Shown: positions 36,531 to 44,826 of the stretch, one piece after another | How the letters are laid out: every line of letters begins with the position of its first letter | How positions within the stretch are numbered: the first letter of the stretch is position 1 | Position numbers and translations under genes: made by a program | The notes under the pieces: model-generated | The model's database searches: none | Told to the model about the DNA's origin: nothing | What the model saw: the letters and a program-made list of their open reading frames with translations, nothing else | From: an uncultured Porphyromonadaceae bacterium | GTDB lineage: Bacteria; Bacteroidota; Bacteroidia; Bacteroidales; Muribaculaceae | Assembly: GCA_902495245.1 (NCBI GenBank) | Contig: CABUWI010000012.1 | Coordinates: forward strand, 1-49,752 | Direction of reading: 5' to 3' | Length of the DNA stretch: 49,752 nucleotides

Positions 36531-37841
36531 GAGCATGGCGTTGCGGGCGCGCTGAAAGTCGGCGAACGAGTCGAAGATGTCGGCCAGGGCGGCCATGGAG
36601 TTGCGGGTCTGGGCGTCGAACAGCGAGGCCGAGTTGCCCGTGCCGCCCGAGGTCTGCCCCTGCAGCGAGTCGCTCACACCGCCCACGCGCTCAAAGAGCT
36701 TGATTTCGAGGTTCACCAGGTCGTAGGCGCCCGATGTGGCGGGGTTGGTAACCACCTGCTGCGGGCCGGGCTGGCCGGGGCGCGGATTGTAGGGAATCAC
36801 GCCGTCATAGCTCGCCCAGAGTTCGCGAATGTCGTCCCACTCGAGCTGTTGGCACACCTGGTCTTCGGGAAAGAGCAGCACGCCCTTGGCCGACGTAGAC
36901 ATCATGTTGTCAATGAGCGTGATGAGTCGGTTAATGTATTTCTGCTGGTCAATCAGCCCCTCGACAAAGGGGTGAATTTCGCCGTCGAGCAGCGGATAGA
37001 ACTTCACGGCAAATGGGTGGGCCGCCGCCTCGACGCGCTTCAGTTCGTAGCCGTCGGGGGTGAGGAAGCGCCCGGTCCAGCCGGTGGTGAGCTCATAGCG
37101 CACGTTGACGCGCGCCAGGCCCTTGCGGGCGCGTTTGCGGTTCAGGGCGGTGATTTCCGACTCGCGCGCGGGCGGCAGGGTGTAGAGCGACGCCGTGAGC
37201 GGGTCGTGGCATCGCAGCTGTTCAACGGTGTCGAGCGTCCAGACCTCCACGACCCTGCAGCGGCCCTCGGCGTCGCGGCGACCGTCGTAGAGCCGCCTGA
37301 TTTCGGCCGCGCGGCTGCGCGAGCCGCCGGCCAGGCGTCCCAGCGTTTCGGCCGGCGACCACGAGTGGAACATGCCGATGAGCTCGCAGTCGAGGCTGCG
37401 CGGGTCGCGAATCTCTGAGCAGAAAAAGTCGGCCGGGCAGACGTTGTCAACCCACATGCCCTCGGCCGCGGGCCGCCGTTCGCGCCCCACGCGCTGAATG
37501 GCGCAGCCGCTCACCAGGAATTCTTCGAGCATGCGGGCGTCGAGCTCGGGCAGGCGGTTGTGGTCGACGGCGGCGTTGCCGTCGTCGGCCGCGGCGCGGG
37601 TGCGGAAGTGGCCCACGATGGTCTTTACCAGGCGGTTGATCATGTTGTTGGTCAGCGGCATGCGGCCGTTGATCGACGCATACTCGCCCTCGGTCATCAG
37701 TTTGCCCGAGGGGGTGTGCACGGGGTCGTCCCACTGGCGGCCGTAGGTAAACGATTTGAACCGGCGCCGTGCGGCGCGAAATGGCGCCAGGCGTCCGTAG
37801 GCGCGCTCGACGGCCGTCATGATGTCAGGTGTGTTTTCCAT
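36525..37841 (-). CDS. Phage portal protein (P22-like), chromosomal
   Basis: A 438-residue portal-like protein. The N-terminal region (YASINGRMPLTNNMINRLVK, about 55-75), the central wing and stem helices (FVEGLIDQQKYINRLITLIDN, split here as FVEGLIDQQKY/INRLITLIDN, about 275-300) and the tail (ASLFDAQTRNSMAALADIFD) fit the portal proteins of Bacteroidota phages. In phages a dodecamer forms the DNA gate of the head. The gene ends in a dispersed repeat that provides the stop, so a few C-terminal residues may be lost. Order in transcription is small protein, capsid, connector-like, portal, the reverse of the common portal-first order. No terminase, protease, tail or integrase gene is nearby. 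Confidence 0.8.
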   Translation of the reverse strand: MENTPDIMTAVERAYGRLAPFRAARRRFKSFTYGRQWDDPVHTPSGKLMTEGEYASINGRMPLTNNMINRLVKTIVGHFRTRAAADDGNAAVDHNRLPELDARMLEEFLVSGCAIQRVGRERRPAAEGMWVDNVCPADFFCSEIRDPRSLDCELIGMFHSWSPAETLGRLAGGSRSRAAEIRRLYDGRRDAEGRCRVVEVWTLDTVEQLRCHDPLTASLYTLPPARESEITALNRKRARKGLARVNVRYELTTGWTGRFLTPDGYELKRVEAAAHPFAVKFYPLLDGEIHPFVEGLIDQQKYINRLITLIDNMMSTSAKGVLLFPEDQVCQQLEWDDIRELWASYDGVIPYNPRPGQPGPQQVVTNPATSGAYDLVNLEIKLFERVGGVSDSLQGQTSGGTGNSASLFDAQTRNSMAALADIFDSFADFQRARNAMLQ

Positions 37842-37849
37842 AGCAGGAG

Positions 37850-38359
37850 TCAGTCAGTTAAGATTAGGGATAGGGCGCTGTCGTCGAAAATGTAGCTTTG
37901 TTCGCCGTGGTCGACGGCACATTCGAGCCGCGTCAGCGCCCCTCGGGCGCCGCACACGATTACGCTGCGCGGCCCGGTGCGGGCGGCGGCCGTGCGTCGG
38001 CAAAAGGGGTTGGCGGCCATGCGGCGCACGGCCTCCGGGTCGCCGTCGGGCACCAGCGGGTCGGGCTGGCCGGCAAAACCCACGCGCAGAATGCGGCGGC
38101 AGTCGGCCGGCGCCTCGATGAGCGTCAGGCCGTCGAGGGTCGACATCTGCGCGCGGGGCGTCGTGTCGACCGGCGCGAGCGCCGACTCGGGTCCGCGGTC
38201 AAGCAGGTCGAGATACCACGCGCGCATCTCGGCCGTCAGCGCGGCCTCGTAGTCGGGGCCGTCGAGGCGGCTGACCGTGCAGTCGAGCCTCAGGGGCTCG
38301 GCTGCGCGGAGAGTGCGCCAGAGGTCAAGCATCTCGCTTCGGGTCAGCACTTTCTTCAT
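37850..38359 (-). CDS. Putative head-tail connector protein of the capsid module
   Basis: A 169-residue protein without a recognised domain. It begins with an ATGA overlap with the capsid gene and ends 8 bases before the portal gene. This position, its size and its mixed helix/strand pattern suggest a head-completion or adaptor protein. That role is inferred from context. Composition matches the host genome. Confidence 0.6.
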   Translation of the reverse strand: MKKVLTRSEMLDLWRTLRAAEPLRLDCTVSRLDGPDYEAALTAEMRAWYLDLLDRGPESALAPVDTTPRAQMSTLDGLTLIEAPADCRRILRVGFAGQPDPLVPDGDPEAVRRMAANPFCRRTAAARTGPRSVIVCGARGALTRLECAVDHGEQSYIFDDSALSLILTD

Positions 38360-39579
38360 GCGGTGACGGCGGTTACGCGTACGTGGGCTTCGGGATAGCG
38401 CAGAACCAGACAGCTCACCTCGGTCAGCACCACGGCCTCCGTGTTGCGCTGGCCCGACGTGCGCAGGTCGAGCGTCGTGGCCGAGAAGGGCACGTGGACA
38501 TACTTGGTCAGATATTCCGGGTCGATGATGAGGCCGTCGGCGGCGTGGCCGCAGCTGTCGAGCACCTCGGAGTGAATCACGTAGAGCGTGCCGAACTTCG
38601 AGTGCATCTCGGTGAAATCGAGACCCCAGCGGCTCACGACGTCGCCCGGCAGCATCACGCGGTTGTTCCCCTCGAGCAGGCTCAGCTGCTCGATCAGTTC
38701 CGTGCCCGCAATGAGGATTTTGCGCGCCGAGCCGGCATGGCCCGTAAATGCGGCCGACATCACCCTGAGCCAGTCGGCGCCCGTCAGCTTGCCTTTGGGA
38801 TAGGTGGCGCTCTTGCCCGCCTGGTGCCAGATGCCGCCCGTCAGGAACACCTCGCTCTTTTTCGACGTGTCGGTCAGGCGCGCCTTGCGGCCGAACAGAA
38901 AGCTGCGCTCCATGCCCAGGCGCATGTCGTAGACGGCCACTTCCTCCTGGTCGCTGAAGGTCCAGCCCACCTCCTTGTCGACGGCGCGCATCAGGGTTGA
39001 CTGCTCAATCTGAGTCTTGAAAATCTGGCAGTAGTTCTGCTTCTTTTCGGGGAGTGCCTCATATTGCGAGGTCTGCACGTCGAGCTCGCCGGCGGCGCGC
39101 CCCATGCGAATCACCCGGGCGCCCTTGTTGAGCGCACCGATGCTCAGCTCGCCCGTCGGGGTGGGGGCGGCGTTGACGGGGCGCACCTTCAGCGCGCGGT
39201 CGGTTACCTGCTCGATGTAGAGCACCACCGGCTCGCCCTCGGCCGTCAGGCTGTCGGGCAGCATGACGGTCTCGGAGGGGTCGAACGTCTTGGGGTCGTC
39301 GACATAGAGGGTGATGGTGTCGTTGCCGTCGGCCGCCACGGTCAGTTCGTCGGTGTCAGAGCTCACGGCCGTCGAGTCGGCGCGCGTGGCCACGGCATAG
39401 TAGTCTACGGTCATGCTGCGGCAGTGGCGGGTGGCCGCATAGCGGCTGATCTGGTCCACGGGTGTGGCCATGGGGCGCAGTTTGGTGATGCGCTCGTCGA
39501 CGTCGTTTCTCAGCAGTTCGGGGGCGTTTTCGCGCGCCAGCGCGGTGGTCAGCGGCTGACCGGTAATTTCCTTGCTCAT
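38356..39579 (-). CDS. Major capsid-like protein (SU10/DUF5309 type, HK97 fold)
   Basis: A 407-residue protein resembling the SU10-type major capsid proteins of Bacteroidota phages. Landmarks: RPMATPVDQISR near 36, a strand-rich insertion at about 80-150, QNYCQIFKTQIEQSTLM near 180, VYDMRLGMERSFLFG near 215, and a C-terminal TKYVHVPFSATTLDLR...GQRNTEAVVL. These regions correspond to the E-loop, spine helix and A-domain of an HK97 fold. It would self-assemble into shells. No protease or scaffolding domain is fused. Whether it still builds particles, and what they would hold, cannot be told from sequence. GC content and codon use match the chromosome. Confidence 0.82.
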   Translation of the reverse strand: MSKEITGQPLTTALARENAPELLRNDVDERITKLRPMATPVDQISRYAATRHCRSMTVDYYAVATRADSTAVSSDTDELTVAADGNDTITLYVDDPKTFDPSETVMLPDSLTAEGEPVVLYIEQVTDRALKVRPVNAAPTPTGELSIGALNKGARVIRMGRAAGELDVQTSQYEALPEKKQNYCQIFKTQIEQSTLMRAVDKEVGWTFSDQEEVAVYDMRLGMERSFLFGRKARLTDTSKKSEVFLTGGIWHQAGKSATYPKGKLTGADWLRVMSAAFTGHAGSARKILIAGTELIEQLSLLEGNNRVMLPGDVVSRWGLDFTEMHSKFGTLYVIHSEVLDSCGHAADGLIIDPEYLTKYVHVPFSATTLDLRTSGQRNTEAVVLTEVSCLVLRYPEAHVRVTAVTA

Positions 39580-39632
39580 AGCAAATTAAGAATTATGAAT
39601 TAAAAATTAAAAATTATCGGCCCTATCGGCCC

Positions 39633-39686
39633 AATTAGTCCAATTAGTCTAATTAGTCTAATTAGTCTAATAGGTCTAATTAGTCT
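39633..39686. repeat. 9-bp tandem repeat AATTAGTCT, six copies
   Basis: Six head-to-tail units, two with single changes, lie in the 112-base gap between the small first gene and the capsid gene, 5 bases after the former's stop. A related 9-base period repeat lies inside the next gene's coding region (41169-41218). Confidence 0.92.
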
Positions 39687-39691
39687 GATAA

Positions 39692-39910
39692 TCAGAGCTC
39701 CCAGATTGACTTGCGGCGCGAGTCGAGAATCCTGAAGCCCTCGGCGGCAGCCTCGGGCGCCGCGTCGCGGGCGGCGCTCTCCCACATTCCGGGTTCGTTC
39801 ATCTTGGCGGCAATCTGTTCGTTGAGGCCGCGGCGGTAGCCGCGTTCTTCGGCCTCCGCAATCTGTTGCTCGAGGCTCGGGGCCCCGGCGGCGGGTGTCT
39901 GTTCTTCCAT
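39692..39910 (-). CDS. Small acidic protein heading the capsid module (scaffold-like?)
   Basis: A 72-residue protein with a central helix (SLEQQIAEAEERGYRRGL, about 12-29) and acidic/basic charge pattern. It is the first gene from the promoter at 39951 and is followed by the capsid gene after a 9-mer repeat array. A small helical protein directly before the capsid gene often acts as scaffold or chaperone in phages; here that is a guess. No known family is recognised. Confidence 0.6.
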   Translation of the reverse strand: MEEQTPAAGAPSLEQQIAEAEERGYRRGLNEQIAAKMNEPGMWESAARDAAPEAAAEGFRILDSRRKSIWEL

Positions 39911-39950
39911 AGTCTGAAAAAGTGTGTGTTTGTTTTTGAATTGAACGTTG

Positions 39951-39958
39951 CAAAGTTA
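39951..39958 (-). promoter_or_regulatory. Promoter box of the capsid module
   Basis: TAACTTTG on the minus strand, 40 bases before the ATG at 39910. It is of the ordinary host type and divergent from the box at 40005. Confidence 0.65.
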
Positions 39959-40004
39959 CCGCCCCTTTTCGCCCCCGAAACGTAGAATTACCATATTTTT
40001 TTCT

Positions 40005-40012
40005 TAACTTTG
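40005..40012 (+). promoter_or_regulatory. Promoter box of the CCA-type nucleotidyltransferase gene
   Basis: TAACTTTG ending 10 bases before the ATG at 40023, leaving almost no leader. Confidence 0.65.
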
Positions 40013-40022
40013 CAGTCGGTTT

Positions 40023-41312
40023 ATGACAACAAAACTCTATCATGTTATCTGTGAATGGCTCCGCGACCTCATAGAAGGCACGCCGTGGCAGGGCCATCTC
40101 TTCGCCGTGGGCGGCTGCTGTCGCGACGAAATCATGGGTTTTGAAATCAAAGACCTCGACCTGGCCGTCGACCTGCCAAACGGCGGCATCAAGTTTGCCC
40201 GCTGGCTCCAGAAGAAGCACCTGGTCATCGGCCACCCGATTTTTTTCGTGAAATACGGCACCGCCAAGCTGCGCCTGCGCCGATTTCCCGACGACGAGAT
40301 AGAGCTGGTGCAGACCCGCAAGGAGCAATACACGCGCGAGACGTCGCGCTGCCCCGAGGTGGCCTTCGGCACGATTGAAGAAGACTGCTACCGACGCGAT
40401 TTCACCGTCAATTCGCTCTATTACGACATTACCCGCCGCAAGACCGTCGACATTACCGGCCTCGGCATTCCCGACATGGAGGCCGGACTGCTGCGCACGC
40501 CGATGGACCCCGACGAGACCTTCAACGACGACCCCGTGCGCATTCTCCGCGGCCTGCGCTTTGCCAACCGCTTCGGCTGGACAATCCACCCGCCCGTGCT
40601 CGACGCCCTGCTGCGCCATATCCATCGCCTCGACATCGTCTCGCGCGAGCGCGTCCACTCCGAACTGTGCAAGATGCTCAACGGCCCCGACCCCGTCGGC
40701 ATCATGGAGACGCTGCGCCGGACCGGAGCTCTCGAAATGATGATTCCGCCGATTACGGCGCTCTATAACAATCTCGGCGCATGGTCCGAAGCCATGAGCC
40801 GCCTGGCCGACGTCATTGCGCGCGACCCCGAGGCGCCCACACGCTTCCGCCTTGCGGCGATTTTCATCGGCCTGGCGCCTAAGGCCGCCGACGCCGCCAA
40901 GCTGACGCGATTCATAATGCATACGCTGCGCTTTGACCGCCCGATTGTCAGCGACGTGGCCTTTCTGGTGCGCTACAGCGACCTCTCGGACGCCCTCGTC
41001 GACAATCCGCGCCAGGTGCGCGCAATGCAGAATCTCGCCTCCGTTCAGCGCCGCATGGAGCTCTTTGTCCGCTTTCTTGCCGACCTTGGCCGCCCCGAAA
41101 CGGCCGCGCGGCTGCAGGCGGCGTCGCAGCGCCTTGTCGACGCCGGCAAGTCCGGCTTCAGCGATGCCGACAAGTCAGACAGGTCAGACAGGTCCGACAA
41201 GTCGGACAGGTCAGACAAAAAACGCCGCCGGCGCCACCGCGGAGGGCGACGCCGGCGCAGAGGCGGCTCGTCGGGACGTAAAAATCAGTCTGAAACGGGC
41301 GCCGGGGCATAG
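40023..41312 (+). CDS. CCA-adding / poly(A)-polymerase-type tRNA nucleotidyltransferase
   Basis: A 429-residue class II nucleotidyltransferase. The head domain has FAVGGCCRDEIMG (near 27) and DLDLAVD (near 44, the catalytic DxD). The motif RRDFTVNSLYY (near 124) and DDPVRILRGLRFANRFGW (near 175) bind nucleotide and tRNA. The C-terminal helical half is followed by an unusual low-complexity tail: five SDK/SDR triplets encoded by a 9-base repeat, then KKRRRRHRGGRRRRRGG, likely an RNA-binding extension. It repairs or completes the CCA end of tRNA. The last 28 bases overlap the convergent lipoprotein gene. Confidence 0.9.
   Translation: MTTKLYHVICEWLRDLIEGTPWQGHLFAVGGCCRDEIMGFEIKDLDLAVDLPNGGIKFARWLQKKHLVIGHPIFFVKYGTAKLRLRRFPDDEIELVQTRKEQYTRETSRCPEVAFGTIEEDCYRRDFTVNSLYYDITRRKTVDITGLGIPDMEAGLLRTPMDPDETFNDDPVRILRGLRFANRFGWTIHPPVLDALLRHIHRLDIVSRERVHSELCKMLNGPDPVGIMETLRRTGALEMMIPPITALYNNLGAWSEAMSRLADVIARDPEAPTRFRLAAIFIGLAPKAADAAKLTRFIMHTLRFDRPIVSDVAFLVRYSDLSDALVDNPRQVRAMQNLASVQRRMELFVRFLADLGRPETAARLQAASQRLVDAGKSGFSDADKSDRSDRSDKSDRSDKKRRRRHRGGRRRRRGGSSGRKNQSETGAGA
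41169..41218 (+). repeat. In-frame 9-bp repeat GACAGGTCA within the coding region
   Basis: Units GACAAGTCA, GACAGGTCA, GACAGGTCC, GACAAGTCG, GACAGGTCA and GACAAA follow each other without breaking frame, so each adds Asp-Lys/Arg-Ser. The period equals that of the intergenic array at 39633. Confidence 0.92.
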
Positions 41313-42649
41313 CAGCCCAGCGTCAGCCCGCGTGCGCGGCCGTGGCGGTCGGCGGCGGGAAGTCCGTCTTCGTCAAACTCGGCCAGAGCGGCCCCGACTA
41401 CGGCCGAATCGGCCGCGGGCAGATAGTCGAACGTATATTCCGTCAGCGAGTAGTCGAGCTTCGGCTCACCTTTCCATAGGCACTGCAGATAGCGCGCGTC
41501 GTCGCTGCCCTCGACCGTGAACATGCAGCGGCGGAACCAGATGTCAACCTCTTCGACGTTGTCATAGTCGCCCACGGGAGTGTCGCGCCCGTAGATTATC
41601 GAGTTCGAGAAGCGCGCGTGCGTCTTCTCGGCGTCGCTGAATTCAATGATTGCCATGTCGGGCCACATGAACAGATACCAGTTGGCAAGCGTGCAGCGGT
41701 CAAACACGTAGTCGCCCCCCTCCATGCGCACCAGCGCCGACGCCGCGTTTGAAATCTCGCAGCCCAGGGCCGTAACCTTCGAGTCGCCCGCAATGTCGAG
41801 CTGCAGGCCGCCGCTGTTGTAGAGCCGCGAGTTTTCCAGCCGCAGCTCGGTCAGCGAGTCGAGCCTCACGCCCTGGCGCGTGTTGAGCACCTCGGTGTGG
41901 CTCAGGCGGTTGCCCGTGCTCCCTTTGGCGAACCTGATGCCCTCCCACTGGTTTGACATCACGTCATACGATATGTCGGCAACGACGTTGCCCGTGCGGT
42001 CGCCGCGCATAATGACGGGCCTCTCGGCCGTGCCCTCGCTCACCAGCGTGCCCTCAACAATCAGGGCGCCCTTGTCGTGAAAGAGCAGCGCCGTCCCTTC
42101 GGGCAGCGTCAGCGTCGCCCCGGCGGCCACGCGCAGCGTGTCGAACACCACGTGGGGCAGCGTCGCGTCCAGCCGCGTCGACGCCGTGATGGTCTCGCCG
42201 CGGTGGCGCACCACGTTCTGTGCCAGCGCCTTCACGGTCAGCGTCTTCATCACGCCGTTGGTCTCCACCTGCAGCCGGTCGGAAATCTCCTGCGGCTCGG
42301 GGCCGCTGACCGGCGGCAGCGTGCACTCGATGAAGACGTAGATGGAGTCGCCCGGCCGGATTTCAACGTCGTGAAACTCCGACCCGCTGCGCCCGTCGAC
42401 GTTCATGCGGAAGTAGCGCCCCGATTCGAAGCGCACCGTGCGCAGGCTGATGAGCTTGCTGTTGGGGTTGTAAATCTTGAGCTCGGCCGTGGGCGAGGGG
42501 TTCTCCGTGAACTGCACGCCCATGTCAAGCGCCTCTTCTTCCGAAAAGCGCGGCTGGGCCGACGGGCTCGTGTCGAACGAGTCTTCAATGCAGCCGCCGG
42601 CAAACAGGGCGGCGGCAATCAATATGATCAGTGCGGTTAAATTCTTCAT
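41285..42649 (-). CDS. Surface lipoprotein with right-handed beta-helix repeats
   Basis: A 454-residue lipoprotein. Signal peptide with lipobox ALFAGGC (Cys about 20). An N-terminal Ig-like part (30-150: AELKIYNPNSKLISLRTVRFE) is followed by a parallel beta-helix region (about 165-400) with repeated short strands (GTLVSEGTAERPVIMRG, GIRFAKGSTGNRLSHTEVLN, RLENSRLYNSGG). Proteins of this type bind or act on polysaccharides or display antigens; no catalytic site is clear. I chose the ATG at 42649, which starts the signal peptide. Its last 28 bases overlap the convergent nucleotidyltransferase gene. No SusC/D pair adjoins it. Confidence 0.83.
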   Translation of the reverse strand: MKNLTALIILIAAALFAGGCIEDSFDTSPSAQPRFSEEEALDMGVQFTENPSPTAELKIYNPNSKLISLRTVRFESGRYFRMNVDGRSGSEFHDVEIRPGDSIYVFIECTLPPVSGPEPQEISDRLQVETNGVMKTLTVKALAQNVVRHRGETITASTRLDATLPHVVFDTLRVAAGATLTLPEGTALLFHDKGALIVEGTLVSEGTAERPVIMRGDRTGNVVADISYDVMSNQWEGIRFAKGSTGNRLSHTEVLNTRQGVRLDSLTELRLENSRLYNSGGLQLDIAGDSKVTALGCEISNAASALVRMEGGDYVFDRCTLANWYLFMWPDMAIIEFSDAEKTHARFSNSIIYGRDTPVGDYDNVEEVDIWFRRCMFTVEGSDDARYLQCLWKGEPKLDYSLTEYTFDYLPAADSAVVGAALAEFDEDGLPAADRHGRARGLTLGCYAPAPVSD

Positions 42650-42762
42650 ACTGACTCTAAAACGCGATTTCCTCAAAAAAATTGCTCTCTTCGGCCGAAC
42701 CTTTTCGCCGCCGGCCGTGTTTTAATGAAAAAGTCTGTAAAATTTAACTCTTTTAACCCGTC

Positions 42763-42891
42763 ATGAACCAGTTTGCACCCCGGGCGTTATATTACGCCTT
42801 TCTGCCCGTTTCTCCCTATTGTGAAACAGCCGTAACCGACAGCCTGCCCAACGTTCCCGTCGAAGAGCGCCCGGAGTACTGGACTGCCTGA
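42763..42891 (+). CDS. Possible 42-residue protein
   Basis: ATG at 42763 opens a 42-codon frame with host-like GC-rich codons, ending RPEYWTA. A 13-codon ORF (42725-42766) overlaps its start as ATGA. A terminator-like hairpin follows at 42931. It may be a real small protein or a leader peptide. No family is recognised and no promoter box is visible upstream. Confidence 0.35.
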   Translation: MNQFAPRALYYAFLPVSPYCETAVTDSLPNVPVEERPEYWTA

Positions 42892-42930
42892 CCCCCTCTC
42901 TCGGGTCGAACCGCACAACAATGACATTTG

Positions 42931-42962
42931 AGCCTCACAGCAATGCGCCTGTGGGGCTTTAT
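42931..42962 (+). terminator. Hairpin terminator upstream of the DXS-like gene
   Basis: A 10-bp stem (42931-42940 with 42949-42958, one G-T pair), loop CAATGCGC, then TTTAT. It would end transcripts of the small ORF just before the promoter box at 42966. Confidence 0.6.
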
Positions 42963-42965
42963 CTG

Positions 42966-42973
42966 TAACTTTG
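42966..42973 (+). promoter_or_regulatory. Promoter box of the DXS-like gene
   Basis: TAACTTTG at 42966-42973, 29 bases before the ATG at 43003. Confidence 0.65.
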
Positions 42974-43002
42974 CAGCCGAAAAACTTAACCTCTCGACAG
43001 AC

Positions 43003-44748
43003 ATGAAAATAGATCTAAACGAAATTCACGGTCCGGCCGACATCAAGGGCCTGGACTTTGCCGGGCTCGGCGTTCTGAGCGCCGAACTGCGCGCGGCGCT
43101 GCTCCGGAAGCTCGCGGCCCGCGGCGGCCATGTAGGCCCCAACCTCGGCGTGGTCGAGGCCGTCGTGGCGCTTCACTACGTCTTCAACGCTCCTGAAGAC
43201 AAGCTCGTGTTCGACGTCTCCCATCAGAGCTACGTCCACAAGATGCTGACCGGCCGCATCGACGCATTTATCGACCCCTCTAAGTATGGCGACGTTACCG
43301 GCTATACCGACCCACGCGAAAATGCCGAATACGACCTCTTTGAAATCGGCCATACCTCCACCTCCATCTCCCTGGCCACAGGCCTGGCCAAGGCGCGCGA
43401 CCTCCGGGGCGGCAAGGAGAACGTCGTGGCCTTCATCGGCGACGCCTCGCTCGGCGGCGGCATGGCCCTCGAGGCGCTCAATTATGCACCCGAGCTGCGC
43501 AGCAATTTCATCGTGGTGGTCAACGATAACCAGATGTCAATCGCCGAGAACCACGGCGAGCTCTACGAGCATCTGGCCGCCCTGCGCGCCTCGAACGGCA
43601 CCGCCCCGAACAACATCTTCAAGGCCCTGGGCTATGAATATATCTACGTGGGCCAGGGCAACGACATCGCCTCGCTCGTCGAGGCCTTCCGCGCCGCCAA
43701 AGACAAGCCGCGTGCCGTCCTCGTCCACATCAACACGATGAAGGGCATGGGCCTGCCCTGTGCCGAGGCGAACAAAGAGGCCTTCCACTATCACGGGCCT
43801 TTCGACCTCACTTCGGGCGCCTCGCTCGCGGTTTCCGAGGCCGAAGACTACACCGACATCTTCACGCGCCACATGCTCGCCCGCATGGCCGACGACCGCC
43901 GCGTCGTAACCATGACCGCCGGCACTCCCGCCGCCTTCGGCTTCACCCCCGACCGCCGCGAGGCCGCCGGAGCGCAGTTTGTCGACGTCGGCATCTGCGA
44001 GCAGGATTGCGTGGCCATGGCCGCAGGTCTGGCCAAGGGCGGCTGCCGACCCGTCATGGGCGTCATGGCGACGTTCATTCAGCGCGCCTACGACCAGCTG
44101 TCGCACGACGTCGCCATCAACAATCTCCCCGCCCTCTTCGTCGACTTCTGCGGCGGCGCTCTGGGCGGTCTGACCGACATGACCCACCTCGGCTTCTTCG
44201 ATATCGCAATGATTTCCAACATTCCGAACATTCTCTTCCTCGCGCCCGCAACCGTCGAAGAGTATCTGGCCATGATTGACAGCGCGCTCGACCGCGCCGA
44301 CCGCCCCGTCTTCGTGCGCACTCCCGCCGGCGCGCCGGTCCATACCGACCGCCCCGTCCCGGACGACTTCACGCGCTACGACGTGGTCAGCGAGGGCGCC
44401 GACGTGGCCATAATCGCCGCCGGCCACATGCTGCAGACCGCTCTCGACGCCGCCGCTCTGCTCAGACCCCGGGGCCTGAACCCCACCATCATCAATCCGC
44501 GCATTCTTTCGGCCGTCGATGCCACGTGTCTCGACAGCCTGAAGGGCTATCGCCGCGTAATCACCCTTGAAGACGGCATCACCGACGGCGGCTTCGGCCA
44601 GAAAGTGGCCGCCTATCTCGGCTCGGCGCCCGTCGAGGTCTGCGTGCTCGGCCTGCAGAAGGAGTTCCTCGACCGCTTCGACCCCGCCGAGGTGCTCCGC
44701 GCCAACGGCCTCACCGCCCCGCAGGTCGCCGACCTCTGCGCGAAGTAA
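43003..44748 (+). CDS. DXS-like thiamine-diphosphate enzyme (1-deoxy-xylulose-5-phosphate synthase family)
   Basis: A 581-residue transketolase-superfamily protein closest in layout to DXS. Landmarks: GGHVGPNLGVVE (His near 45), FDVSHQSYVHK, the ThDP motif GDASLGGGMALEALN...NDNQMS, then the second domain with GICEQDCVAMAAGL, TFIQRAYDQLSHDVA and GYRRVITLEDG. It differs from E. coli DXS: GDG is GDA, AEQH is CEQD, and the GADGQTH segment is GGLTDMTH. It is also shorter than the usual 620-640 residues. Bacteroidota often carry such a second, short form. It may make DXP for isoprenoids/thiamine or have another ketol-transfer role. The frame is open upstream to 42928, but the promoter at 42966 excludes that start. 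Confidence 0.82.
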   Translation: MKIDLNEIHGPADIKGLDFAGLGVLSAELRAALLRKLAARGGHVGPNLGVVEAVVALHYVFNAPEDKLVFDVSHQSYVHKMLTGRIDAFIDPSKYGDVTGYTDPRENAEYDLFEIGHTSTSISLATGLAKARDLRGGKENVVAFIGDASLGGGMALEALNYAPELRSNFIVVVNDNQMSIAENHGELYEHLAALRASNGTAPNNIFKALGYEYIYVGQGNDIASLVEAFRAAKDKPRAVLVHINTMKGMGLPCAEANKEAFHYHGPFDLTSGASLAVSEAEDYTDIFTRHMLARMADDRRVVTMTAGTPAAFGFTPDRREAAGAQFVDVGICEQDCVAMAAGLAKGGCRPVMGVMATFIQRAYDQLSHDVAINNLPALFVDFCGGALGGLTDMTHLGFFDIAMISNIPNILFLAPATVEEYLAMIDSALDRADRPVFVRTPAGAPVHTDRPVPDDFTRYDVVSEGADVAIIAAGHMLQTALDAAALLRPRGLNPTIINPRILSAVDATCLDSLKGYRRVITLEDGITDGGFGQKVAAYLGSAPVEVCVLGLQKEFLDRFDPAEVLRANGLTAPQVADLCAK

Positions 44749-44787
44749 CTTTTAGGCAAATAGTTCACGCCCTCGCGAACGGAAAGT

Positions 44788-44818
44788 TTGCGGGGGCGGA
44801 TTTTTTTGCCTACCTTTG
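44788..44818 (+). promoter_or_regulatory. Promoter of the TPR-HTH regulator
   Basis: TTG at 44788-44790, 20-base spacer, TACCTTTG at 44811-44818. The ATG at 44827 follows after only 8 bases, so the transcript is probably leaderless or nearly so. Confidence 0.75.
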
Positions 44819-44826
44819 TCGGCGAA

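Noticed and set aside
39633..39686. CRISPR array
   Set aside because: Units are 9 bases with no spacers; simple tandem repeat.
39600..40922. 440-codon minus-strand frame across the CCA-type gene and repeats
   Set aside because: Antisense to a conserved enzyme, and it runs through the 9-mer array and two promoter boxes.
42763..42891. Tryptophan-type attenuator leader peptide
   Set aside because: Only one Trp codon near the end, no paired alternative hairpins, and no trp gene downstream.
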